This document shows, piece after piece, positions 24,985 through 37,693 of a stretch of DNA of 64,000 nucleotides. This DNA is from Bryopsis sp. KO-2023. Lineage: Eukaryota > Chlorophyta > Ulvophyceae > Bryopsidales > Bryopsidaceae. Positions within the stretch are counted from its first letter, which is position 1, and each line of letters starts with the position of its first letter. Location of the stretch: positions 5,956,001 to 6,020,000 of the forward strand of contig BSYQ01000007.1 in the NCBI GenBank assembly GCA_030272585.1. Direction: 5' to 3'. The position numbers were made by a program, and so were the translations under genes. Below the pieces are notes generated by a model. That model was given only the letters and a program-made list of their open reading frames with translations, did not search any database and was not told the origin of the DNA.

Positions 24985-26830
24985 ATGGCCGACAGAGTTC
25001 TCTATTGGGCATCTGGCTCACCCCCCTGCTGGAAGGTGATGATCGTCCTCGAGGAAAAGAACCTTCCTTACGAGTCGAAGATGCTGTATTTTTCTGAAGG
25101 TCGGTAATGGTTGGCACTCGAGCTATCACCATCCTCAGAACAACAAACTCATTTTGTCTAGATCTCACCCACCAAACTTGATTATTCAGGCGACCACAAG
25201 AAGCCAGAAGTCGTCGCTATAAATCCGAGAGGCCAATTCCCAGCCTTCAAGGACGGTGACGCGATCGTCAATGAGTCCAGCGGTATAATTCAGTATCTTG
25301 ACGCAGTGTACCCAGAGCCTGCGTTGATGCCGGCGGACAAGGCCGCCAAGGCAAAGGTATGCTAAAACTATGATGATACTGTTGTCTGTTGCCTCCCCCC
25401 TGTTTTCACTAAGTGCCTGTTGTGACGACTTCTCGCAGGCCTTTCAAAGGATCCACGAGACGTCCATTTTGGCCAGCAAGATGCACGTTTGCTTCGTGGC
25501 CAAGGTGCTTTGTACTGGTCCAGCTCTCATTTTCTTGTAAAAATTGACGGTTTAGTCTGCAGGGTGGGATCACTGCTATCGTGGTCGCGCGCGTTTTCCT
25601 CTGTGTGCTCTGAATCAGAATTCGTTCCCTTTTCAGATGCGCACGAAGGACGAAGAGGCGTTCGCAAAAGGTGTTGCGGACCTCAAGGTGAAAGCAGTTC
25701 TTCTGAAACATGTAGTATTATTCATTCATGCAGTCATAATGAATAATGATGAATGTCTGAATGCTGATAAGCTGTTGTTGCATTATTTTTAGGAGGAAAT
25801 CCCAACATGGGAGGCATATTTGGCAGACAGTGAATACCTTGCAGGATCTGAGATGAGCCTTGCGGGTGAGATGCACTGATACATTCATTCAAGGATACTT
25901 TAATCCCTTTTTTCTTTTAACTTTTACTTCTCTACATATTTTCTTACTTTTTTTTTCTCTTGCTAGAGTATCAATCTTAATAAACTAAAAATTATTCAAT
26001 CTCGCAAAGAAAAAATCTTCCAGCAATGTTTTATTTTTTCCACAAAAAAAAAAATATGGGGTGTATTCACAATGACGAGTACTGTGCGTTTTATGGGTTG
26101 AACAAAATTGATATTCGGAAATATTTGCTCTTTCAAGGAGAAAATATATCCAAAAATTATTCTTGTATGCAAAAAATGGAAGTACTGAGAATGGAAATGA
26201 AAAAATAAAAATAAAATCCACCTTCCAAAAACAAGCACTAACGTTATTTTATGAGATGGAAAACGACACCTCGTCAATATTATCAAATGAGGTATCTTTG
26301 GTTTTTCTGGATGTTGCCCTTAGCACTGCATGTTTTGTTTCAGATGTGTGTCTTGCGACTACCCTGCTCTTCATTCAACGACAAAAGGCGACCTTTGACG
26401 AGTACCCGAAGTTGAAGGCCTACATTAAAAGGCTGGGGGTATGTTGGCTATCTCAATTTGCATAGTTGTGTGTTTGAGTGCATGACAGTCGACATTGAGA
26501 AGCTGTAGTAAAAGTTTCACCTGAAACGCGATGGCACTGCCTGTTTACTCCATAAGAAGACACACCCAGTTATTGGGATATGTTGTTTTTGTTTTCTTAA
26601 AAAGTAAGATCAACCTCTCTTTTGAGGCGAGGAATTGTTGAAAAATTCTTCTTCTTTGAAGAATTACCATCCGATCAAATAAATAAAACATCCTCTTCTG
26701 AACTTTGTATTTTTGACAATATTTGACATCGTGGTTTACTGTTATTCAGGACCGTCCATCTTTCCAAAAATCTTGGCCACCACACTGGAAGGATTCCGAA
26801 GGTCCTGGCTTCTTGGAAGGGCAATTTTAA
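24985..26830 (+). CDS. Glutathione S-transferase, rho-class-like
   Basis: Conjugates glutathione to electrophiles in the cytosol. Seven exons: 24985-25099, 25190-25356, 25439-25504, 25637-25687, 25793-25865, 26344-26438, 26750-26830, in frame to 215 residues. The thioredoxin-like half starts ADRVLYWASGSPPCWKVMIV, with the SGSPPCW catalytic-site pattern I associate with rho-class GSTs of fish and other aquatic organisms. NPRGQFPAFKDGD and NESSGIIQYL form the glutathione-binding part. The helical half contains SLADVCLATTLLF and ends with GFLEGQF. Length is typical. The class assignment is from memory of the motif, so other GST classes remain possible. Very short exons (51 and 66 nt) lie in the middle. 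Confidence 0.92.
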
Positions 26831-27602
26831 GAAGGGAAGTAGCCCCACATTCATTTTGAATCAGTTCGTTTTGGAGAACTTATTTGGATGACTCATCTTG
26901 ATGTGATTTGCTGGTGAAAGTCCTGGTAGAATGGTGCTATGAGGACAAGCTGGCTTTTATTCTTTGGAATTTTTGTGTGTGCTGATTTGAATGGAGGTTG
27001 GTTAATGGAGCTTCTAATCATGCTACAGTAACAAGAAACTTGTGGGGACTTCTTGTTCTTCTACATTGTATCGATCTTGTTTAAATTTCATGACAGGCAA
27101 AAAGCAAAGAAAGAATGGGACAGAGATACATGTCGTATAAGTTCCCTTTACCTTCCAGAACATTACATTTTCTTCCGACCTATTGTGGTGGTTTGTAGTT
27201 GGTTTTCTAAATATTGGAGGTATCGCCGTTTTCCTCCATCCCTATTTCATGCTGGAAGCATCGTTTCCAGACACATCTGTTTCATCGCAGTTTCCTGTAG
27301 TCAGTCAACACTCAAATTTCTCACATGTTCAGACACATGCACAACAGCAATTCTCGAGACTGTACAGAGTGCTGCAATATGTTTTAAGAAGTCCTGCAAT
27401 ATGCCCTGTCTGGGCATCTCACTGTTTCCTGATATCTACAAAAAAAAATGGCAACTGTGGCCTCCCATTGATCATAGAATCCCTCTGGCCCACCCAGGCA
27501 AGTCAGACTACTGGTCGACAGCAGCATCACTGCCATCGGTTACTGCCCCAGCAATCGAGACTGAGACTAAAATCACATTCAACATTAATCATAATACATG
27601 CA
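26831..27602. other. Convergent 3' region, GST / XPF
   Basis: 772 nt between two facing stop codons. A/T-rich, with presumed 3' UTRs. An open frame at 27053-27602 overlaps the XPF 3' end on the other strand and has no domain. Confidence 0.4.
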
Positions 27603-30600
27603 TTAAAGCATCCGTTTCGGACAAGGAGCATCCAGGAAATCTCTCAACATTTTTGCATTTTTCTTGCTGCTCATGGCTTTCTCCAAATCTGGCAAAGGCA
27701 TCTTGGCCAAATCAGCCAAAGATGAGCAAGCATTCATGATCAACCGATAATTGGCATTCGTAACCCCTGGTAACTTTTTCAACACTTCGACGGCCGATTG
27801 ATTGACCACAGATTCTCTCGAACTGCCTGGGACCTCGCCCACTCCGGCTGCTGTCAGCATATCTGGATCATCTTGATTCGTTTTCAAAGAGGCAAAAATT
27901 TCTGCAGTGGCATGAAGTGACCGGGACCATACAATCCTAGATATAGAGATTTGCACAGAAAAAAGAAAGTAAAGCCATTTTCAGTACATCTTTTAGCACA
28001 TCGGTACACAGAACTTCCACAAAATCGTTCGTGACCATGAAAAATCGTCTCACCTCAATTTTGGAAAGTGCAACGCAAGAAGCACGATTTTGGAAACTAT
28101 GTTGGTTGGGAGAATATCCTGCCCGAGGTCTTGGTCACTTTGCAGAGCGAATTGCTTGTCTTGTTCAAACTCAATCAACAGGACGGGGGTTTTGTAGTGT
28201 CGTGACATGAGCTCTGCCTGATGATAGAGTCGACCTGACTGAAAAGACCCGAACAAATCGGGGAGGCTTTTTCTTTCCACCACGATCTCGGGTGACAGCA
28301 CGTAATCCCCCACCTTTTACAGAAACAAAAAATCAGTCACTATGTCGCCAACAGCATGCTAAATCGACATATAGATTTGAATGAAAAGGGCCATGTCCAT
28401 ACATTTCCACCCTTCCCTCAGCAAAGAAAGTGGGGGCCAAAAAAAGACGTCAAAAAGTAAGAAAAAGTATTGCATTACTTCTTCCAGCTGCGAACAACCA
28501 CAGCAGCAACCATCAATCTGTGCAGTCAACAAAGTAAATAAAAGCTACCATGCTGGAATGATGCTCACCTCCAAAGTGACAGGCTGGATAACGAACCCTT
28601 TTTGATATAGCACAGCAGGCAATGTGCTCATGAATTCACGCATGTCCACGACAATCTTCACCGATTTCGGTTTTTGCCCCTTCCTCCCACCAGCCCTTTA
28701 ATCACAACAAACTCAATCAGTATTTTTTTTCCTCAAACAAACCAGCTCAGGACTCATAAGAAACACCACTCTGGGTATAGACAATACAATTGGTACCAAG
28801 GCTTCACTTCAACAACATTCTTTTCCTTTTTCCAATCTTTTATTTTTTCAGTGGATAATGTACCTCCTTGTGATGAGATTTCTGGAAACTGTCGACCCCA
28901 CACCCATTTGCAGATCGGTGGCTTCATCCCTGAATGCGCTTTCATTTCGAGAGTCTGTATCGAGGTCGATGGGGATTGTGATTTTGCCCTTGTTTTCAAT
29001 TACATCAGTAAAGACATCAATTTCCTTCTGGATTGCTGATTTGTACTTGTGCTGCTCCAGAGAATTTTCATAGGTCACCAAGTAGAGTCGCAGCGGATGA
29101 TCTGGAATCTCAGCCTGGAAAAATGCATAACACCAATAACAAAAAATCCATAGGTCCATGTGGGCGGGCTGCTTGAAGGATTCAACCTTATGCAATTCAT
29201 TTTTGAAAATTTAGTTCAGAGGTGATCAGAAAATAAGCGTAATTAGAAAAGCATCCAAGAAAGAGATACACGCACAACACATGGTCAATGAAGATGTATG
29301 ATGGCATGTAAATATGGTCATTTTGTTTTCTTTCTTTTTTTAGAAAAGAAATGGGGACAAACGAACCTGAAAGACTTCCAACTGTCGAAGGAAGGCTGCA
29401 TCTGGATCGTACATAATAACATATTCTGGGAAATTTTCCCACAGAACGAAATCGTCATGGGAATCCAATGCCAGAAACTGAACCCCTGACAGCAGCGGGC
29501 AATTTTCTGGCAAAGCCTCTTCAGCAGCTATGTCTACAAAAACACACCAAAACCACACGTGCGTATTACTCTTTAACCTTTCTATTCATCATTTTATCTT
29601 TACTTTAATTCTATTCACCACCAGGACCCCCAGACAGACCTGTTCCTCACACTTTCAGGTTGAACAATACGTATATATATATATATATGTATATATCACA
29701 TCTTGAATGCACGTTGTTGGATGTGATCTCACCATAAATTTCTTCCAATTCATGTGGCTGCGGTGAAATTTCTTTTCCCGGTTCATCATGTTTGCCCCTT
29801 CCTCTCTGCCCCGGTCTACCCCTCCCTCGACCACCCCTTGTTTTCTGTTTCTTTCTGCTCGGTTGGCCCGGCTCAAACGAATTTGAGGCCTCCAAGACGT
29901 GTTCTGCTGCTTTTGACAAAGCAGCATCCTCCACAGTGTTCGTTCCAGCCCCACCTTCTTGCAAAGCTGCCTGGATATCGTTCGGCCTATTGTTCCAACA
30001 AAACACCAAAGGTTTCACAGACAAATATATCACTCGATTACATTCCTCGAGTTATGTCAACATACATGATAAAAATATTCATTGTGGGTTGATCCAAACC
30101 GATGGTGAAGCAAACTAAAGATAGATGATCAAAAGAAAGACAAGATTGGCACCTTTGTGCTCTGGAGCGCCTCTCATTTTTTTCCCTCAGCTCTCGCTCT
30201 TCGGATCTTGCAGCAAGATATCCTTTGTACATTCTTTTCATCAAACCTCCGCCATCTACATATGCAATAAATAAAAATCAACTCGTGATCTTGGCAAGTC
30301 ATAAATAGATCCATGATGGCTTCCACAGCAAGACATGGAATTCAGAAATTAAAACCGAAAAAATCCATGCCTTGACGAAATGAACGTAAAACAGTTTTAT
30401 AAAATGTATCATCTCATAGAGATGTTTTTGTGGAAGGTTGGTGTTACATGATCTGAGAATGGTTCCAGTTCTTCAGTTTCAAAAATTCAGTTTTCTTTTC
30501 GCCAAAAAATATCGAAATACCGGCTATCGCATGCATGAGTTGGCTGCACATATACAGCTCTCTGCAAACCACCAGCACTTTGCCTTCGTCCGTTTCCAGG

Positions 30601-33387
30601 CCCAGTTTGTTTCGCTCCTGTTGAATCTCTTTCAGAGTCTCCCTCAGAGTTCCCCATTTTGGCTGCTGCTCCAGTATAGGTCGAACCGACAACGGAGTTA
30701 CTAAAATAGAACAAAACAAATGAGGAGAGCTTGATTGATATTGCAGCCCATTTGATTTCTTTCTGGTTGGAACAGAGTTGCTTGGCCAAGCATCATTGGA
30801 GTCGGGACGGTGACAACTGATTATCCGGAGGAAAAAAAATTGAAAGTCGCTTGCATGCAGAAAATGAACATTCCTAAGATAGGCCCCTTTTCAGTGTAAG
30901 GTTGCGAGCCAGGCAAAGTGTGTTTACAGCAAATAAAGTTTTGGGGCAATTATGCCAGGCCAAATCCTGAAAAGGCCGCAGCAATACAGTTTGGTTGGAT
31001 AGTTGGGCAACGTGCGGGAAGAAAGACACATAAGTTGATTTGCTGTAGAGGTTTCTTTTCTCCTTCCTCCCTTACCACTTGTGTTACTCTCAGAACCAGT
31101 GACTCCTGCATTCCTTTCATTTCTCCCTCCCCCTCTTCCTCCACCCCTATAATTCGAGCGGCCCCGCCAGTCTGACCCCCTCTTCTTCTTTTTTTCCAAG
31201 CTGATTTCTTTGGGGTTCTTATCCGGAGCAAGTACATAAACACGCCGCTTGGCCTGGAAATACAATGTTTTTTTGCATTTTATATTGGACGACAGAAGTG
31301 GTAGCTGAAATCGAAAACAGTCAACCTTGCTGTAGTGAATCATTCTAGTTGGAAGGTATTTCGTCCACTGCTTTCAGGGTGCCCTTGTCTTATCGCCCAG
31401 GAAATTAAGCCACCATAAACGCATGCAAATATGCAAAGTGTTACCTGCTCAAAAATAGTGTGAGACGCATCATGGAAAAGCCAGACTGACTGTGCTCCAA
31501 CATGCCTCATTCGTTCAAGATAGCTGATTTCAAAAACAAAACAAAAACAAAACAAGCCGACTCAAAACATATATCTATATATCTGAGATATAACACCGTA
31601 CTTTCAATTTTGATTGATGCCATTGCGCTGCGCATGTTAATTGAAAGGAGAAAAGAAAAATCCACTGTTGAATAGGGAGTGTCTCACCTTAGGAAAGTGA
31701 CAGCATCGTATCGAAGTAGGTAGCCAGACAATTTTCGCAATTGCTGCAAGTCTTGGACGATCTGTTCCAGCACCAGAACGCATTGAAATCATTCCATGCT
31801 CACAGCAATTCTAGAAAGGTTTCCTGGATAATTTTCCACCGGATCTGAAACGATGCTGAACTGCAAAAAGAACGGCTGATGATTTTGACAGTCAGCCAGT
31901 GAAAGTGGATTGGCAAAATAACAATAGAAGGTCGCAATAACAGTACCTGCTTAGTTTTCCAGGAGACTGTGTGCCAAATGGGGTTTAGCTGGATTCGAAC
32001 AAGTTCGTCAAAACTTTTGAACATTCCATTCTCGAGAGTCAACTCTGAGCTAGGCAAAACAGACAAAAAAACCCACACGTATCTTCAGTCTGCACAAAAA
32101 AAAATCAGCCAAGTGCACGATGATTTTGTTTTTCCTGGCATGTGTAAAATGCATTATGGACAAGAAAAAAATCTTGCCACCTTCTGGATTTTTACCTTTC
32201 TATTTTGTTCGTCCTTTTTAGTTCTTTTATCAATGCTCCGATCGTTGCAGTAATGGCATCTTGAATTAGAGCCATCGTTGGTGTCAAGCCTTGACAAATC
32301 TCAACCACCTGACTAAGGACAAATCATAACACACTTTGGCACATTGGTCAAAGCCAGACATCGTGCATTGCCAGCTAATTTCATCGAATTTAGCTTATCT
32401 TTGGAAATATCTTTCATTTTGCAGTGTAATGGAAGTCAATGAATCCATCTCCATGTTTATTTGGGGGTTGGTATTTTCATTACCTCGATTGGAACTTTTT
32501 CTAAATCATCTCTCACGGAACTTTGAAATCGTGGCCACAAGGATAATTTTCGAATATGCAATGCTTTCATCAGTTTCTCCACCTGCACCAATCACCAGCA
32601 CACATTTATCTACATTTCAATATCGAGGACCTGTGTTATGGCAGAAATTGCACTTCTCCCCCCCCCCCCCCCCAAAAAAAAAAAGAGTAATAATGGGAAA
32701 TTCACACTCCAGTTTTCTGTCATCTCATGCAAAAGTACATCTTTTCACCTGGATTTTCTATTTTGAAATTTAGTAATTTTTTGCATTATCAATTCATGAC
32801 TAAGATAGAACACCCTGTGTCTGACCTGCAGCACCTACCTTGCCAAAGCCCCCCGACAAGTTCGTTGGTTGGTCTGAGAACGCTCGAATAAACCCAGTTT
32901 TGTTTCCTGCCCGGTATATCTTTACAGCGAATCCCTCGCCTGACACGTCCTTCACCCTGTGAGCGTTCAACACCACGATGCCCTTCACGGCGTCTGGCTT
33001 GGCCCGAGCAGAGAGTAAATCGACCACAAATATCCTTGTCGTCACAAAACAGCATTTTCCCTGACGATAATGCTCGATTCGCTCCGTGGCTGGGACTTCG
33101 TTCGTGATATCGACAGGGAGGGTGGAGCTGGGATTGTGGCGCAGCAGTTCCTTGATCAGGAGCTTTCTTTGCCAGGTCGTCGAACCGAGAATGATCAAAG
33201 CTCCAGAGCCTGGCGATTGATGAAAATGATGGGCCTGCAAAAAGACGGCGAGGATCTTTTGCCAGCCGAGACCTGCGGCAAGCAGACATAGGTGATCGTC
33301 GCCGTTCAGGTCGGTTACAATCTGTTCTTGGAAAGGTAGGAGTGGAACGCGAGGGAGCGAAGCTCCTTGGCTGGTAGGAGACGTCAT
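27603..33387 (-). CDS. ERCC4: XPF/ERCC4 (Rad1-type) DNA repair endonuclease subunit
   Basis: Catalytic half of the XPF-ERCC1 nuclease, which makes the 5' incision in nucleotide excision repair and acts in crosslink repair and recombination in the nucleus. Fifteen exons in transcript order: 33387-32839, 32582-32484, 32308-32196, 32049-31947, 31761-31688, 31523-31445, 31253-31076, 30700-30521, 30255-30153, 29986-29733, 29533-29367, 29114-28864, 28695-28569, 28313-28054, 27936-27603. They join in frame to 956 residues, a normal XPF length. Seen: a degenerate helicase-like N-terminal part (QGKCCFVTTRIFVVDLLSAR), a basic Gly/Arg-rich linker (RGGRGRGRPGQRGRGK), the nuclease core with VVDMREF, GDY and VERKSLPDL (ERK near residues 772-774), and a C-terminal helix-hairpin-helix region (VLKKLPGVTNANYRLIM). 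Intron 1 has a 16-C run next to 11 A. Confidence 0.96.
29671..29696. repeat. TA microsatellite in XPF intron
   Basis: About 26 nt of nearly pure TA dinucleotides with one GT interruption, inside the intron between XPF exons 10 and 11. Confidence 0.85.
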
Positions 33388-33697
33388 GGTTTCTGGACAA
33401 CCAATGGTTGAATCTTTGGGGGTGAAATTGTCTATTTTGCATTGCGCGTCAAGATCGGCCGCACATGCTCATTCGCTGGACATTAAAACATGATTATGTA
33501 CAGAAACTGGGACAGTGTCCCAAGTTGGATATGTGTTCCTCTGAAACGTATTGCGACAGGCCCCCCTTTGGCGTGTTTTCTTTTTCCCTCCGAGAACGTC
33601 TCTGACAGCTGCAATACCCAGCAACCCCTGGGATCCACATACATAAACCAGCAGTAACGAATCCTGTGCAAGAAATCGACCTTTCGCGCGCCTGTGT
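33388..33697. other. Intergenic: XPF promoter and FSH1 3' flank
   Basis: 310 nt between two minus-strand genes. No coding exon or named promoter element is seen. Confidence 0.4.
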
Positions 33698-34366
33698 CTA
33701 GTGCTTTGATCTTATCTGAGAAAGGAACGCCCTCGTTGTCGCTAGTTCATCACCCGTCAAAGGAGGCACAATGTGGCCTCTATCGTGTCGAACAACAGTC
33801 GGTTTATCGAAGCGTTCCAAAAGAGCGTCGCTGTACTTTCCCAGTGGATCCCGACTTCCAATCAAGTGGAGCGATCGAGCTCTTATAGGTTCGGTGAACG
33901 CCTCAGTGTGCCCCTTGAACCTGGACCCCATCCCTCCAACGATTACACAAGCGTCAACGGGATTGACGTCTTTGAGTGCCAGTCCGTTTTGCTGGAGGCC
34001 CACTAAAACTGTCACCAAGTTCGCCCCTTGCGAGAATCCAAACAGGCCATCGAAGGGCCCTTCCTCTCCCATATACTTCTCCAAGTACTCGAGAGTCTTG
34101 TCCCACCCTTCATAAAAGACGTCGCCGTCATCATCTTCCACAGCGTTCCACCATTCATAATAAGGACCTTCGAAAGTTTCACGCACATTGCGGGAAGGAG
34201 GGGCTGAAGCCTCGGAGGGTGCGTCTATGCAGCGAAACTCGACCAGGTCCCCCAGGTCCCTCGCCAGGTTCGACACCTCGAGCTGCTGTTGCAATATCCG
34301 CCCACTGGTTCGAAAACCGTGCAGTGATAGAAACTTCAGGCGGCCGCCGCCGGTAGCCGCGCTCAT
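33698..34366 (-). CDS. FSH1-family serine hydrolase
   Basis: Alpha/beta hydrolase of the yeast Fsh1 / human OVCA2 type. Substrates of the family are mostly small esters, and the in vivo role here is unknown. Intronless, 222 residues. The fold opens with KFLSLHGFRTSG, and the catalytic triad can be placed at Ser112 (GFSQG nucleophile elbow), Asp173 (SRDPLG) and His198 (HDRGHIVP). The conserved EWWNA segment and GWDKTLEYL are also typical. The first in-frame ATG is at 34366 and directly precedes the fold; upstream codons to 34447 are open but contain no ATG. It is divergent from the dehydroquinate synthase gene, with only 155 nt between start codons. Confidence 0.93.
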   Translation of the reverse strand: MSAATGGGRLKFLSLHGFRTSGRILQQQLEVSNLARDLGDLVEFRCIDAPSEASAPPSRNVRETFEGPYYEWWNAVEDDDGDVFYEGWDKTLEYLEKYMGEEGPFDGLFGFSQGANLVTVLVGLQQNGLALKDVNPVDACVIVGGMGSRFKGHTEAFTEPIRARSLHLIGSRDPLGKYSDALLERFDKPTVVRHDRGHIVPPLTGDELATTRAFLSQIRSKH

Positions 34367-34521
34367 CCTTTCGGCCAGCAGCGAGAAGAGTCTTGCTGGA
34401 GCGGGCTCCACCAAACAGGCAGCCGTTGGCGGGACAAGATACGACAAGGACTATCGTTTCGTACACTTGGTTGGATCGAGACAAAAAAGAACTGTGATTC
34501 TGGAGGTGGCGGTGAGCAACG
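34367..34521. promoter_or_regulatory. Compact bidirectional promoter, FSH1 / DHQ synthase II
   Basis: Only 155 nt separate the two divergent start codons, so both 5' UTRs and promoters must overlap or be very short. No TATA box is obvious. Co-regulation is inference. Confidence 0.45.
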
Positions 34522-36913
34522 ATGCTCAGCTTTGCAGCGAATCGAGGGGTGGGCTTTTCGATCTGGGCTCCATGCAGGGTTTCAAAAAACTACCGTAACA
34601 GTAGAGTTTGCGCTCTGGAGAAAGCAGTCTGGGTGCAAACTCAAAACAAGGTGATTTACTGACTGAAATCTTTCGGATTGGATGAATAATTTGATTATTT
34701 TTCGTGACAACTGTATGGGTGTTTTCAGGCAGTTTTGACTGCTGCGATTGAATCAGGTTTTGACACAATCCTTTTCGACGATGATGGTGGCCGGGACTTG
34801 AGCAAGAGCTGGAAGCAGATGGCCAATTTTAAATCACTCTTTTCGAAAGGAGGGCAGATCAAGGATGAACATGGGGACCAGGCAAGGATCTCTCATATGC
34901 ACGATTTCCCCTTGTATGTTCAGGGAAGTCGCCTGCGATTTGAGGAAAATTCTCCTAGATATGACATGTATGTTTTTCTTTTGTGATTTTATTTCGAATA
35001 TCAAACATTGAAAAACCCCGGAGCTGCTGGTTCAGTTCAGGTGGGATGTATCAAAACCATAGATGATGGGAAAGACTTAAAAGCCGCCCAAGAGGACTCC
35101 GGCGATTTATCCGGAGTTCTGGTCATGGATGCCTCAGACTGGCAGGTAACACGATCGGAGGTTTTAACGGTGGTTCAGTTTTTGTGTAATTGCTTCCAAA
35201 TGAAATACTTTGTTAGAGTGTTCTTTGCATGTTGCACAGATCATTCCTGCTGAAAACCTAGTGGCGTCTTTCCAAGATTCGAAGTGTGATCTGTTTGCTG
35301 TTGCCACGCATTCATCGGATGCTAAAGTCATGTTCGAGGCACTCGAAACTGGAACAGATGGTGTTGTCTTGAAAACACAGGATCCCCTGGAGGCAAGTGG
35401 CAACCCATGCAAAACTGATAAGAACTTCAAATAAAATATGTCTGTGTGTTTCGCCCAATGTGTTTTGAGAGTTTCCTCAAGGCAGGGTTTCTACAGGGAA
35501 TTCACTTTCTTCTGGAAATAATTGTCGAAAAAAAACAAACAAAAACTAACAAAGTATTGTTGCATGACGTCGTTTCTCAGGTTCGCAAGCTGGGGACATA
35601 TTTGTCTGAAAATGCGAAGCAAGGTGCTGATTTGGTAGAATACCAAGTTGGGTCCATAACTAATGTGGAGACCTTGGGAATGGGGGATCGAGTGTGCGTG
35701 GATCTGTGCGAAATGCTGGCACCAGGAGAAGGCATGCTTGTGGGGTCTTTCTCTCGAGGCCTGTTCCTGATCCACTCGGAGGTTGGCAATTCATTCAAAC
35801 GGAACTGTTTTTTGGATACTCCTGTATAGTTTCAGCTGGGGGGGGGGAGTTTGAACGACTGTCACATGAGGATTGTAAGATGTTGATATGCATTTTTGTT
35901 CAGTGTGCAGAGTCCCAGTATATCAGCAGCAGACCCTTCAGAGTGAACGCTGGACCGGTGGGTGTTTTTCTCTTTTTTTTTTTTTTGGGGGGGGGGGGGA
36001 ATTTGACCTCCAGGCTTTACTCAGCTATGCATCAGCCACAGTTTCTTTGTGTCTTTTCTTTTGTCTGATGGCAGTGTTTTGAGATGGGTTGAAAAATGCT
36101 TACGTATCGATGCATGTATGTATTGGGTTTCATGTTCGAAATGCGTTTCACACACAACAGCCAGCCACCCAAGTGCTACTCTCCAGAAAATCAACAGACG
36201 GTTTTGTTAATTATTTTGCCTCCCCACTTTAACACAACCACTTTCAGTGTCATGCTTACATTCAAGGGGTAGATGGCCGCACAGCATATCTTTCGGAGCT
36301 GAAATCAGGGAGCGTGGTTTTGGTTGCTGATGGCAAAGGTCGTTCAAGAAAGGCCCTCGTTGGAAGAGTGAAACAAGAAGTCAGACCCATGGTACGCTGA
36401 AAAAATACTCCCAGAACCTCCAATTTATTTCAATAAGATTGTCTGAGAATGCTAAGCAGATCCAGTCCCAGGAAATAAACAACATAAAAATAAACAATCA
36501 GGGGAACTTTGTGCTTGCCGTATGCAAGGAAGCGAACAGTTATGATGGTTGACTTTTCCAGTTTCTGTTTTTTTGTTCTCTTTCAAGGCCAGAGTACTTG
36601 ACGGAAATTACTTTCCTTCACCTATCTCAGTTTTCAAGATTGCAAAAAATCTAGGAGTGTATTGAAGGAAATTGCTCAATTCCAGGTCTTGGTGGAGGCA
36701 GAACTGCCGGATGGTGACAAGGTCAGCACCATTTTGCAAAATGCAGAAACAGTGAGGCTGGTGGGTCCTTCGGGTAACGATCCAACCGGCGCCAGGGAAT
36801 GGAATGTCATTTCGGTGGCAGAAATCAAGGAAGGGGACCTCGTTTACGTTCTGAACCAGGGAGGAGCCAGGCACACTGGCATTTCGATCAAAGAGTGCAT
36901 TGTTGAAAAGTAA
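34522..36913 (+). CDS. 3-dehydroquinate synthase II-type protein, organelle-targeted
   Basis: Type II dehydroquinate synthases make 3-dehydroquinate for the shikimate pathway in archaea. Plants and algae carry homologues whose exact role is less certain. Eight exons: 34522-34650, 34729-34881, 35041-35145, 35240-35392, 35581-35781, 35904-35957, 36248-36391, 36686-36913, in frame to 388 residues. Residues 1-30 are rich in Arg, Ser and Ala without acidic residues (MLSFAANRGVGFSIWAPCRV), typical of an organelle presequence. Family signatures: KAVLTAAIESGFDTILF, DWQIIPAENLVASFQ, LGMGDRVCVDLCEMLAPGEG, VGSFSRGLFLIHSE, SRPFRVNAGP and LNQGGARHTG. Introns 2 and 4 begin with GC instead of GT. Plastid targeting is inference from the leader alone. 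Confidence 0.95.
34882..35040 (+). other. GC-AG intron (intron 2 of DHQ synthase II gene)
   Basis: Donor CAG|GCAAGG, acceptor TTCAG|GTG. Joining here gives GDQ-VGCIKT in frame and matches the family without an insertion. Reading on to a downstream GT would add residues and break the frame. Confidence 0.85.
35393..35580 (+). other. GC-AG intron (intron 4 of DHQ synthase II gene)
   Basis: Donor GAG|GCAAGT, acceptor CTCAG|GTT. The frame continues DPLE-VRKLGTYL, as the family requires. No usable GT donor in the right phase lies before the in-frame stop. Confidence 0.87.

Positions 36914-37693
<780 letters not shown>

Noticed and set aside
34367-34447. N-terminal extension of the FSH1-type hydrolase
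   Set aside because: Open in frame but contains no ATG. The fold begins right after the ATG at 34366.
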